This document shows positions 1 to 7,303 of a DNA stretch of 64,000 nucleotides, piece after piece. The stretch comes from Streptomyces himalayensis subsp. himalayensis (GTDB lineage: Bacteria > Actinomycetota > Actinomycetes > Streptomycetales > Streptomycetaceae). The stretch's first letter is position 1, and every line of letters starts with the position of its first letter. Both the position numbers and the translations under genes were made by a program. The stretch spans positions 1 through 64,000 of the forward strand of contig NZ_JACEHE010000020.1 of the NCBI RefSeq assembly GCF_013778455.1, given 5' to 3'. The notes below the pieces were generated by a model. That model was not told the DNA's origin and searched no databases. It was given only the letters and a program-made list of their open reading frames with translations.

Positions 1-48
1 GCGCGCGGTCTGCTCCGCAGACACGACGCGCCGCCGCTACGCGGCGGG
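1..48. repeat. Left copy of 48-bp imperfect inverted repeat (pairs with 3188-3235)
   Basis: Bases 1-48 match the reverse complement of 3188-3235 at 44 of 48 positions by hand alignment (mismatches near 8, 26, 32 and 46). Both copies contain two adjacent hairpins in the same order: GTCTGC-TCC-GCAGAC at 8-22 and CCGCCGC-TAC-GCGGCGG at 31-47. The pair encloses the small module of three genes that ends with the DUF932 gene. The repeat could extend to the left beyond the window. It may be a module boundary, or two copies of a dispersed palindromic element. Confidence 0.75.
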
Positions 49-151
49 CTAATTTCCTTGCTCCGCAAGGAAATTGAGGTGCCGTCACTCCGTGACGGCG
101 GCTCGAATCGCTCCGCGATTCGAGCCAAAACAGAATTCGCTCCGCGAATTC
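8..151. repeat. Cluster of six short hairpins with 3-nt loops
   Basis: Six consecutive perfect inverted repeats, five with loop TCC and one with TAC: 8-22, 31-47, 51-75 (11-bp A/T-rich stem AATTTCCTTGC), 81-99, 100-126 (12-bp stem GGCTCGAATCGC) and 133-151 (stem GAATTCGC). Read on the minus strand the loops are GGA inside GC-GGA-GC, the compact loop type known from Streptomyces telomere palindromes. The stem sequences differ, so the structure is conserved rather than the sequence. Possible roles are transcription termination, single-strand origin or a recombination boundary; nothing in the sequence decides between them. Confidence 0.8.
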
Positions 152-623
152 CTGAAAGCGCAGCAAGGCGGGGCGGGCTCCCCTGCCCGGATCCTTGCAA
201 ACTGTCACCGCCTATTCATTCATGCCCATTTCCCTTCCAAAGGCAGAATGTGCGCGATTCATTTAATCCCTCCCGGGAAAGGTTAAATGAAATCAAATCA
301 AATTCCCCTGAATTCCGTCCCGTTAGTTTGGATGAAAACATGCCCTCGTGTCGTTCCTGGCAACCCGTGGCTACAGCCTCACCCGCGCGCCCCGCAGGGC
401 CACCACCAAGCCCCAGGGCGCACCAGCGCCCGAAGCGTGGCGGCCCCGCCGACGCGCAACCCAAACCCTGGCCCCGATCCCCGAGGCCGCCGCGCCGCTC
501 AGCCCGCAACCCGCCTTTCTCTCCTTCGGGCAGGGAGTAGTGGCAGCAGAGGGGATGTCAGCTAGCCGACCAGGCCCAAATCGCCCTGTGAGCTGGGGTG
601 ATGGGAAGGCCGGCCGCAAGGCC
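152..623. other. Non-coding stretch upstream of the first gene
   Basis: No convincing gene. Short overlapping open frames exist on both strands but none has a plausible ribosome binding site plus consistent codon bias. It contains an A/T-richer segment (about 200-350) with a dyad at 260-289 (arms CATTTAA and TTAAATG around a CCCGGG core) that looks like a regulator site. Confidence 0.5.
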
Positions 624-691
624 GCGCAACATCTGGCGCAACCTATGGCGCGACACCGTGGCGCAACAGATGCCGCAACGCGTGGTGCAAC
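624..691 (+). repeat. Tandem 12-bp direct repeats (iteron-like), six copies
   Basis: The core GCGCAAC or a one-base variant recurs at 624, 636, 648, 661, 673 and 685, i.e. with periods 12, 12, 13, 12 and 12. Most units are followed by NNNTG, giving consensus GCGCAACNNNTG. The array lies 45-110 bp before the first gene and just upstream of an A/T-rich promoter-like motif. Phased direct repeats in such a position are typical of binding arrays for a replication initiator or a transcription regulator; which one is inference. Confidence 0.75.
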
Positions 692-716
692 AGGTCTTCC
701 CCCAAGGCCATACATC

Positions 717-732
717 CACTATTATTTGAAGT
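717..732 (+). promoter_or_regulatory. Promoter-like motif CACTATTATTTGAAGT, copy 1
   Basis: The 16-mer CACTATTATTTGAAGT is nearly repeated as CACTATTATCGAAGT at 1820-1834, ahead of the DUF932 gene. In this GC-rich setting the embedded TATTAT is a good -10 candidate. Here the -10-like hexamer (720-725) sits about 11 bp before a GTG at 737, so a leaderless or nearly leaderless transcript is possible. Confidence 0.5.
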
Positions 733-736
733 CCTG

Positions 737-1153
737 GTGGAGGCGACCCCAGGGACCGCAGTGACCAACGAAGGGGAAGATGTGGAAATCCAGATCTCTG
801 ACGGAATCGTCCGCCGGGTGCGCGGCGGCCAGGACGCCCCCATGAACGGCCTTGCGATTCAGGCCCGCACGATCGCGAACTTCATGCCGCTGATGTGTGC
901 GCGGGCAGGAGCGAACATCGTGCACAACTCCGACGCGAATTACACCGGAATTCGCTTCGACACCAAAGTTGGTCCGGTGGTGCTGGAAATGCCGATGGGT
1001 GACGGTCCTTACCGGCTTGTTCACGAGCTGATGGAGTCGGACGAGAAAGGGCGTACCGAGGTGGAGATGCGGCGATTCCCTCAGATCTACAAGCCCCGTG
1101 GAGTCGCGCACATCACGGCCGAGTTCCTTCGGTCGCGCGGGTTTCTGAAGTAA
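737..1153 (+). CDS. Hypothetical protein, 138 aa
   Basis: I do not recognise a family. The frame has normal high-GC codon bias and ends just before a conventional spacer to the next gene. Starts at GTG 737, GTG 761 or GTG 782 are all possible; 737 is used because a -10-like TATTAT lies at a leaderless distance. The product is a small soluble mixed alpha/beta protein with no signal peptide or membrane segment. It contains one cysteine, in the segment NFMPLMCARAGANIV, and a basic C-terminal region. It lies downstream of the 12-bp repeat array and in the same orientation as the next two genes, suggesting a shared module of plasmid or phage origin. Confidence 0.6.
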   Translation: MEATPGTAVTNEGEDVEIQISDGIVRRVRGGQDAPMNGLAIQARTIANFMPLMCARAGANIVHNSDANYTGIRFDTKVGPVVLEMPMGDGPYRLVHELMESDEKGRTEVEMRRFPQIYKPRGVAHITAEFLRSRGFLK

Positions 1154-1222
1154 ATCCGCCCGGGGGCGCTACCGGGCGGGGCGCCCCCTTGCACCCGTAT
1201 CACCGAGAGGAGAGGGGAAGTC

Positions 1223-1780
1223 ATGGAGAACACGCGGATTGCGGACCAGGCCGAGGAGGCTGGGGCGCCGCTCACGGTGGCAGAGCGGGAGCAGGCCGGT
1301 TACGCGCTGCGGGAGTTGGCGCGCAGCGAGAGCGACCGGGACGCGCTGCGGGTGCCGCACGAGCAGTTGGAGATGGTCCGGCCGTTCTTCGAGTTGGGTT
1401 GGGCGATGGGTGTGCGCACCGGTCACACGGGCCCGGCCATGGCTGATGTGCCGGTTGACCGCGCGACGGTCGCGCGCGCGTTCGTGATGCTGCTGTCGGA
1501 GCGGGTGGCGGATCAGCTCGTGATCGCGGTGGCGCGGAGTCTGGACCCGCAGCACGCCGGACCGGTGCTGTGGCAGAAGGTCAGGTATCACGGCAGTCTG
1601 ACGCAGCGTCACGGTGCGTACTGGGTCAGCGCGATCCACGCGCACGCCGACCGGTTCGGCGAGGTCCCCGAGCTGCGCTACGACCTGTGCGGGATGCGCG
1701 GTGCCGCGCCGGTGTCGATGGTCACGAATGTGCGGCGGACGAGCCTGACGCCGCTGCCCGATTACCGCGCGATGGTCTAA
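1223..1780 (+). CDS. Hypothetical protein, 185 aa
   Basis: The ATG at 1223 is preceded by the strong purine-rich ribosome binding site GAGGAGAGGGG, which fixes the start. The protein is soluble, acidic at the N-terminus and alanine/valine-rich in the middle (a segment around VARAFVMLLSERVADQLVIAV), with no membrane segment or known motif that I can name. It lies 69 bp after the preceding gene and 115 bp before the DUF932 gene, in the same direction, so it may belong to the same transcription unit, although a second promoter-like motif precedes the DUF932 gene. The function is unknown. Confidence 0.7.
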   Translation: MENTRIADQAEEAGAPLTVAEREQAGYALRELARSESDRDALRVPHEQLEMVRPFFELGWAMGVRTGHTGPAMADVPVDRATVARAFVMLLSERVADQLVIAVARSLDPQHAGPVLWQKVRYHGSLTQRHGAYWVSAIHAHADRFGEVPELRYDLCGMRGAAPVSMVTNVRRTSLTPLPDYRAMV

Positions 1781-1819
1781 GTGTTCAGGTCAGGGGCGGG
1801 TTTACTCACCCCTGCAACA

Positions 1820-1834
1820 CACTATTATCGAAGT
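1820..1834 (+). promoter_or_regulatory. Promoter-like motif CACTATTATCGAAGT, copy 2
   Basis: This is the second copy of the motif at 717-732; only the two or three bases before GAAGT differ. It lies 62 bp before the DUF932 start, followed by a GC-rich inverted segment (GGGGGCGGTGGCCCCGCCCCC at about 1839-1860, written here as two halves: GGGGGCGG and CCGCCCCC). The shared motif suggests co-regulation of this gene and the first gene of the module. Confidence 0.45.
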
Positions 1835-1895
1835 TGTTCGGGGGCGGTGGCCCCGCCCCCGGACCCGCAGAAACCACAACGAAGGGGTACACCGC

Positions 1896-3074
1896 ATGAC
1901 TCAGCAGTTCGCCGAGCGCGCCACGAACGTCGCCCCCACCGGTGCCCGAAACGCCGAACTCTCCGACTTGGTCCGCATCCTGGAGGACCAGCAGCACCGG
2001 AAGCTGGACGTGATCGCCCCCGCCGCCGCGCTGCGGTTCCGCGAGGGCAACGTGCACGTCGAGGGCGTGGAGTCCCTGATCACGGAGGACGGTGTGACGG
2101 AGGTCGACGGCATCTACCGGCCCACTGCCGTCGCCGACGAGGGAATCGCGGACAAGCTGCGGATCCCGCTCGCCTACCTGCGCCGCATGCGCACCGACAA
2201 CGTTCCGCTGCTGGACGAGAACGTCAACGCGTGGCTGGGCCAAGAGCCGGAGCGCCGGTTCATGTTGCGTGCGTTCCGGGGCGAGAACGGCCCCGGCATG
2301 CCGCCCGCCGAGGGCGTGGCCCGCGCGCTGCTGTCCGACAGCTACAAGGTGATGGACAACTTCGACATGCTGCTCGCCGCCCTGGACGGGGTGCAGCAGT
2401 CCGGCCACCCCACGCGGGTGACCGGCTGCGACCTGACCGACCGGCGCATGTACGTGCGTGTGGAGTCCCAAGCGGTCGCGATCCAGGCCCGCGCGCTGCT
2501 GCGCGGCTACCGCTCCCCGTTCGACGGCCGCAGCGGTGACGAACTGCCGATGGTCTCGGCTGGTTTCGTCATCACCAACAGCGAGGTGGGCGCCGGGGCG
2601 TACACCATCACCCCGCGTGCGGTGATCCAGGTATGCCGCAACGGCCTGACCATGGCCAAGGACGTCATGCGCGCCGTCCACCTCGGAGGCAAGCAGGACG
2701 AGGGCGTCGTGTCCTGGTCCGGCCAGACCCAGCGCAAGACGCTGGAACTGATCACGTGCAAGACGGCCGACGCCGTGCGCACCTTCCTGTCACGGGAGTA
2801 CGTCGAGGCCAAGGTGTCGGAGATGGAGGCCGCCGCCGGTAAGACGCTGGCCGAGCCGACGAAGACGATCGAGCACGTCACCAAGACGCTCAGCATCGGC
2901 ACCGAGGCCAAGGACATGATCTTGGCTCACTTCGTCCGGGGCGGTCAGATGACGGCCGGGGGCGTGATGCAGGCCGTCACGTCGACCGCGCAGACGCTCA
3001 CCGACGCCGACCAGGCCGCCGCCCTGGAAGCGCTCGCGGTGCCCGCCCTCACGGCCGCCGCCGTGCACGGCTGA
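1896..3074 (+). CDS. DUF932 domain protein, 392 aa
   Basis: The N-terminal half resembles DUF932 (phage/plasmid-like protein) family members: a region around PAAALRFREGNVHVEG, then a predicted-substrate-like FTPTAVAD-type strand (here YRPTAVADEGIADKL) and IPLAYLRRM. Length (392 aa) fits the family. DUF932 proteins are common on actinobacterial plasmids, phages and integrative elements; their biochemical role is not established. The start is ATG at 1896 after AACGAAGGGG. The gene is the last of the module and is followed at once by a group of GGA-loop hairpins that could act as a terminator. The family assignment is from pattern memory only. Confidence 0.75.
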   Translation: MTQQFAERATNVAPTGARNAELSDLVRILEDQQHRKLDVIAPAAALRFREGNVHVEGVESLITEDGVTEVDGIYRPTAVADEGIADKLRIPLAYLRRMRTDNVPLLDENVNAWLGQEPERRFMLRAFRGENGPGMPPAEGVARALLSDSYKVMDNFDMLLAALDGVQQSGHPTRVTGCDLTDRRMYVRVESQAVAIQARALLRGYRSPFDGRSGDELPMVSAGFVITNSEVGAGAYTITPRAVIQVCRNGLTMAKDVMRAVHLGGKQDEGVVSWSGQTQRKTLELITCKTADAVRTFLSREYVEAKVSEMEAAAGKTLAEPTKTIEHVTKTLSIGTEAKDMILAHFVRGGQMTAGGVMQAVTSTAQTLTDADQAAALEALAVPALTAAAVHG

Positions 3075-3135
3075 CAGACCCCGTGCGGGCCGGGAACCTC
3101 CCCGAGCCCGGCCCGCACGGCCCCGACCGCCCAGA

Positions 3136-3227
3136 GCGCGGAGCGCGCCCCACGCCTTCAGGGAGCGCGGAGCGCGCCCGCCCCGCCCCTGCCGCGTAGC
3201 GGCAGCGCGACGTGTCTGCGGAGCAGA
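3136..3227. repeat. Hairpin group downstream of DUF932 gene
   Basis: Four compact hairpins: GCGC-GGA-GCGC at 3136-3146 and again at 3165-3175 (inside a duplicated GAGCGCGGAGCGCGCCC block), CTGCCGC-GTA-GCGGCAG at 3189-3205, and TCTGC-GGA-GCAGA at 3215-3227. Loops are GGA or GTA, the complement of the TCC/TAC loops at the left end, so this cluster is oriented opposite to the one at 8-151. It may also serve as a terminator for the DUF932 transcript. Confidence 0.7.
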
Positions 3228-3235
3228 GCGCGCGC
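3188..3235. repeat. Right copy of 48-bp imperfect inverted repeat
   Basis: Reverse-complement partner of bases 1-48 (44 of 48 identical by hand alignment). With the left copy it brackets a 3.2-kb segment holding the 12-bp array, two unknown genes and the DUF932 gene. Confidence 0.75.
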
Positions 3236-3317
3236 CAGAAGACGCCTGCCACGCCATGAGGCGCAGTACGCCGGCCCCCGGCGCTCACCGCCCCGCCCCG
3301 CCCCGCAAGGAGTCCCC

Positions 3318-3362
3318 ATGCCCGCACGCCCGGAGCTCATATGGCCCGACGATGACGCATAG
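3318..3362 (+). CDS. Possible 14-residue leader peptide
   Basis: A minimal open frame ATG 3318 to TAG 3360-3362 encodes MPARPELIWPDDDA. It is preceded by the near-perfect ribosome binding site AAGGAG seven bases upstream, whereas the following gene (ATG 3371) has no obvious site of its own and begins only 8 bp after this stop. The arrangement suggests translational coupling through a leader peptide. The alternative is that the real start of the next gene lies elsewhere and this is chance. Nothing is known about a function of the peptide. Confidence 0.45.
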   Translation: MPARPELIWPDDDA

Positions 3363-3370
3363 CCGCTGCC

Positions 3371-3799
3371 ATGAGCCGCACCCTGACCGCGCTTGCCGTC
3401 CTGGTCCAGGCACTCGGAGACGGGGAGCACGCGATCAGTCTGGTGGCCGAGCGGACCGACGACACCTTCGTCCGGGGTCAGGCCGACCTCTCCGTCGGCA
3501 CCGCCCCGCTACGCCTGGCAGTGCTCGACGAAGACGACTTCGCCGCGCGGCGCGCGCTGCTGGTGTTCGCGCTGGAGGGCAGCACCGTCCGGCACGCCGT
3601 CCTAGTCGCCACCACGGCCGCCGAGCCGAACCCCCGTGCGTGCGGCTGGATTGTACGGAACGGGTGGCTGCACCCCATGGACACGGCCCAGCTCCAGGAC
3701 GCGGTCATCCCGTGCCCCCACGTCTCCGCCGTACTGCGCAAGGTCTACCGCTCCCCGGTCCTGCCCCAGATCCCGGACACCAACGAGGAGGCCCCGTGA
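3371..3799 (+). CDS. Hypothetical protein, 142 aa
   Basis: The frame shows good codon bias from ATG 3371 to TGA 3797-3799. The protein is small and soluble, with a hydrophobic N-terminal helix region (LTALAVLVQAL) too weak for a signal peptide, and beta-rich middle segments. I recognise no domain. Its stop overlaps the GTG of the following reading frame in the GTGA manner, so the two were probably translated together. It follows a short leader frame with a strong ribosome binding site. It may be an accessory gene from the adjoining small-gene region. Confidence 0.6.
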   Translation: MSRTLTALAVLVQALGDGEHAISLVAERTDDTFVRGQADLSVGTAPLRLAVLDEDDFAARRALLVFALEGSTVRHAVLVATTAAEPNPRACGWIVRNGWLHPMDTAQLQDAVIPCPHVSAVLRKVYRSPVLPQIPDTNEEAP

Positions 3800-4001
3800 C
3801 TGACACGCCCGCCGTCACCTCGGACGGCTACTGCACCAACACCACGCCGGTCCCCGGCACCATCCGCACCGTCAACGCCAGTCTGACGGGCCGAAGTTCT
3901 TCCGCATGCACGGCCGCCGCTATGCCCAGTGCCCGTGCGGCCGCGACGTCTCCCTGACCCAGCGGGACAGCCTCCGCCGCCACAAGCCGCCGCAGGCGTA
4001 G
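3796..4001 (+). pseudogene. Frameshifted small Cys-containing gene
   Basis: The GTG at 3796 overlaps the previous stop. The first frame reads naturally to about VNASL (near 3890) and then becomes nonsensical; from there another frame reads DGPKFFRMHGRRYAQCPCG followed by a basic tail ending at TAG 3999-4001. Joining the two frames would give a 67-69 residue protein with two cysteine-containing parts, including CPCG, resembling a small zinc-binding or recycling-type plasmid protein. A single-base indel near 3885-3892 explains it. Whether this is a real mutation or a sequence error cannot be told from the window. Confidence 0.5.
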
Positions 4002-4156
4002 CCCACAGACGCCGTTCCCGCCCCCAGGCCCGGGGAGGCGGCAGGCCGACCCGGCCAGAGCGGCACCTGCCGCCCCGCCGCCCGCGCCCTCCCCTTCGGC
4101 GAGCGCGGGGCGGCAGGCCCTCGGCTCACCGAGTCGCCCCCGAGGAGCCACAGCCC

Positions 4157-5120
4157 ATGACCAGCCGGAGCCTGACCATCGAGACGCCCGCCAGTACCGT
4201 GCGCGCCACCGCAGGCCCCCCACCAGGCCGACGCCGTCGTGCTCGAGCTGGGCGGGCGATGCGCGGCAGCGTGCACGTCACCGGCAAGCACCACCCTCAC
4301 CACTGGGACCAGTTCACCGCCGTACGCGCCTGTCTGGACCCGTCAACGCCTTCCAGACCACCGCCCCCAGCAACCCGCCCTGCCGCGGCTCGCCCGCAGC
4401 CACACCGGCTACCGGGGCAGCCTGACCCTCTGCCGCGACAACGTCGACCGCCCCCAAGTGTCGGTGTATCCGATGAAGTCCCCTGAACACGCACCGTCGG
4501 AGAAAGACGGCAGCAACGCTCACCGCCGTCCTGCGCCCCCTGCGCCGAGCACGTTGCGCCGCGCGACGACCTGCCCGTGATCCTGGACGCCTCCTGGCAG
4601 CGCGACACTCCCGCCCTGCCTTTCCTCACCTGGTCGGCCTCCCACCACCAGGCCGAAGCCGCCCGCTTCGGACGGGAAGCCCGTGCCGCCCACCCGGCGC
4701 GGCAAGCCGCCGTGGCCGCCTGGTGGACCGCCGCACAATGGCTCACCGCCTCCCCGCACCCGGCACTCCTGCTGATGCCGGCCCACTGCCCCGGCTCACT
4801 GGCCCGCCATATCGACGAGATGCAGTGGTGGGCCCCTACTGCCTCACCGAAGCCGTCCGCGAGCACGAACACGCCCGCCGCGCCCAGGCCGAAGCCGCGC
4901 AGGTTCCCACCACCAACGAATCGTTCGGCACCAACGCCAGCGCCGAGGAAGCCGTCGCCTACAACCGCAGCCGCGTCGCCACCGCGACCGCCGTCGCCCT
5001 CTACCGCTCGGGTACGCGCTGCCGATGCCCGACGACCATCTGGTACAGCTGCGCGAGGTCGATCAGTGGCCAGTGGATTGGTCGGCGCTTGCGTGGCTGG
5101 AGCGCCAGCTGGGGCCGATA
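4157..5120 (+). pseudogene. Multiply frameshifted remnant of one or two small genes
   Basis: A plausible start (ATG 4157 after GAGGAGCC) opens a frame that is coherent only in pieces. Natural-looking stretches appear in alternating frames: VHVTGKHHPHHWDQF (about 4270-4320), RPQVSVYPMKSPEHAPSE (4450-4500), CAPCAEHVAPRDDLPVILD (about 4532-4588) running on to RHIDEMQWW near 4830, then GPYCLTEAVREHEHARRAQ in the next frame, and LVQLREVDQWPVDWSALAW near 5040-5100. At least four frame changes are needed, so the region is decayed. The CxxC pair may have been a metal site. I do not recognise the family. Confidence 0.45.
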
Positions 5121-5164
5121 TGGTCGATGATGACGGTCGGCGGCGGACTTGGAGACGCCGAACC

Positions 5165-5790
5165 TCAGCTCGCCGCCGCTGTTCGAACCCCGAAGGCCAC
5201 CAGCACGGCTCCTGCCAGGCGACTCATCCACCGCCGGAATCGAGGTGTGTCGATTGCCGTGTGCGCGAAGGCGATCACGGATGTCCAGAACAGCAGCCAC
5301 ACCAGCACGACGGCTACATGCGCGATCGCAAGCGTGGCGATCTGTGGCGCAATAGGGCGGCTGGAGGTCAGGAACTGCGGCATCAGGGTGAGATAGACCG
5401 ACGCGGCCTTCGGATTGAGGACGTTGGACCACAACCCCTGGCCAAGCCCTGGAGTTGAGCCCATGGCAGGCGCCATCGCCTGCGTGTCGTTGGTTCTACG
5501 CCTCGACGTGCAGAACGCCACGTGGTCACGCCCAACCAGATGAGATAGACGCCGCCCAGGAGCTTCACCATCGTCAGCGCCCGAGCCGACGACATGACGA
5601 GGGCTGACAGGCCAACCGCGGCAAACGTCGCGTGGACCAAGAGCCCGCACGCCGAGCCAAATGCGGCGCGCACACCGTCGGACCGCGAACCCGCGATCAC
5701 CTGCTGCGTGACCAGCGTGAAGCTCGTGCCGGGAATCAATGTCAGGGGTGTGACCGCGGCCATGAAGCCGAGTACCAGATGCCACTGCAC
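5165..5790 (-). pseudogene. Frameshifted LysE/RhtB-type amino acid exporter
   Basis: The N-terminal part, from ATG 5790 on the minus strand, reads MQWHLVLGFMAAVTPLTLIP, then a hydrophobic helix with AAFGSACGLLVHATFAAVG and a third helix ending GVYLIWLGVTTW: the classic LysE/RhtB N-terminal half. The matching C-terminal half (NVLNPKAASVYLTLMPQF, then helices to 5165) is in another frame. The break lies about 5485-5520. The conserved N-P-K-A-A motif is intact. Family members export amino acids or homoserine lactones through the membrane with about six helices; this copy would yield only the first half unless the frameshift is a sequencing error. Confidence 0.75.
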
Positions 5791-5911
5791 GTAAAGAGCC
5801 TATGCAACGGGCGTGTGCCAAGCCTCCGGTTCCGCCTGTCCAGTTCGAGGCAAGCCAGATCGGGGCCAACCTCGCCCTGTATCAACCCGAAGATCCTTTA
5901 CGGGACAGCCC

Positions 5912-6430
5912 TTAAGCTTCACGCCAGGCGTCTGTCACACAGGCAGTTTCGAAGTGCCACCAACCGTGCTCCTGACCTCGGGTCAGAAGAGCCTTGATCC
6001 GGCTAAGGTCTGCGTCAGCGCGCACGGTGAAGGCAACCAGAGGGAACTCTTCGCTGAAGACCTCACCGCCCACGCCAGAGGGCGCCAACTGCTCAAAGAC
6101 AGCGTGGGCGCTCCGCCCCAGCGGACCGCTGGGGACGGGCAGGACGCGAATAGTGCAGCTACCCGACGCCTCCACTTGCTGCACCGCCCAGTGCAGACCT
6201 TGGGCGTCGGTACGGAACCGGACGACTTCCCCTTCGGCCACGCCGTCCTGAAAGAAAGGGACGTTCGCCACGCGGGCGGTATCTTCGCTCAGCTGCGTTG
6301 CCCACAAACCTTCGGTGTCATAGGGAAGCCACCCGTCACGCGGCACAAATCGGTACCAGATCTTGATCTGGTCCCCCACTGCAGGTCGCACGCGTTCGGG
6401 AGCGGCGTTGAAGGTCATAGGCGACATCAT
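5912..6430 (-). CDS. DUF4265 domain protein, up to 172 aa
   Basis: The protein resembles the DUF4265 family: WLPYDTEGLWATQLSEDTAR, then VPFFQDGVAEGEVVRFRTD near residues 35-75, with a C-terminal segment WWHFETACVTD. The family is small, soluble and of unknown function, common in Streptomyces and often near immunity or contact-dependent genes. The start is ATG 6430 or the second ATG at 6418 (MTFNAAPERV). It is a single-gene unit between a LysE remnant and an empty stretch. The family call is from memory of the conserved motif order. Confidence 0.7.
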   Translation of the reverse strand: MMSPMTFNAAPERVRPAVGDQIKIWYRFVPRDGWLPYDTEGLWATQLSEDTARVANVPFFQDGVAEGEVVRFRTDAQGLHWAVQQVEASGSCTIRVLPVPSGPLGRSAHAVFEQLAPSGVGGEVFSEEFPLVAFTVRADADLSRIKALLTRGQEHGWWHFETACVTDAWREA

Positions 6431-6834
6431 CCTTCACCGGATCCCGAAGCGAGCACACACCTGCTCGTAGTTCGGAACAGGTGCTCCTGCTCGCCGTGCG
6501 TGTTCGCCTCCAAGTGCAACCTGCTGGTGGCCAGGGCCCGGCGCCCGCGGCTCGCCGGCCCCTACGCTGAAGTGGAGGCGGACCGCCGCGCCACTTCCGC
6601 CCCGGCTGGCGCCTCACCGGTCTGATCGAGGCCAACCCTCAGTCCACCGACCCGACCTCGGGATCATCTGTCTCGAAGACGGACCTGACATGGGTCTGCT
6701 CGAGCAGCAGGTCCGCCGCACCCTGCAGCGACCGCCTCGCAAAGCCTTTGGACCTCGCCGCCCAGGGCCGCCCCCCTCCGCGACGGCTGCAGCGCACCAC
6801 CGCCCGGACCTTCATGTGAGGGATACTGCCCACG
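6431..6834. other. No recognisable gene; probable decayed DNA
   Basis: About 400 bp with fragments of open frame in several phases but no complete gene. Short pieces such as RRATSAPAGASPV look like leftovers of coding sequence. No repeats or clear terminators were seen. Confidence 0.4.
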
Positions 6835-7176
6835 ATGACGACGACCACCCAGCGCATCCTCGACCTCGCCGCAGCCGCACCGGCCAGCCACGACGAGAAC
6901 CTGGCGCTGCTCCTGCGCGAAGCGAACGAGCTGTACCAGCAGGGCCTTGAAGGTCTGCGCCCAAGCGTGGCGGCCCGCTTCGCCGGGCTGTCCACCCGGG
7001 ATCTCGTGGCAGCCGCGAACGCGGCCGGCATGCCCTGCGACGCATCTCAGGACCGCGATGAGCTGCTCCTGCTTCTGGCCCTGGCCGAGTGGGAGATGAC
7101 GCCAGCGGCCATGGCCTACTCGGAGATGGCCAAGGACGCAGCCCGCCGCGGCGTGTGCCTGATCCCGGAGGAATGA
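6835..7176 (+). CDS. Hypothetical protein, 113 aa, helical
   Basis: The start is ATG 6835 in a conventional codon-bias frame, with a GTGAGGGA-type purine run about 15 bp upstream. The product is alanine- and leucine-rich, probably all-helical, with a segment ARFAGLSTRDLVAAANAAGM in the middle that resembles a small helix-turn-helix or SAP-like fold, and an acidic leucine-rich stretch RDELLLLLALAEWEM. I cannot assign a family. It stands 128 bp before the triple-HTH gene in the same orientation, so the two may be co-transcribed. Confidence 0.55.
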   Translation: MTTTTQRILDLAAAAPASHDENLALLLREANELYQQGLEGLRPSVAARFAGLSTRDLVAAANAAGMPCDASQDRDELLLLLALAEWEMTPAAMAYSEMAKDAARRGVCLIPEE

Positions 7177-7303
7177 CCCCGTCTTCGTCCGCCGCCCGGA
7201 AAAGCTGGGCGGCGAGCTGGCCCCCCATCCCAAACTCCTGCCATTATGTGTGTTGTGAGCCGGACAGCCTGGCCCACCTTCGATTAGGACGGACGCTTCT
7301 GCC

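Noticed and set aside
1..151. True linear replicon telomere
   Set aside because: Loops resemble telomere palindromes, but stem sequences do not match known telomere consensus as I remember it, and the window start is an arbitrary cut, so only similarity is reported.
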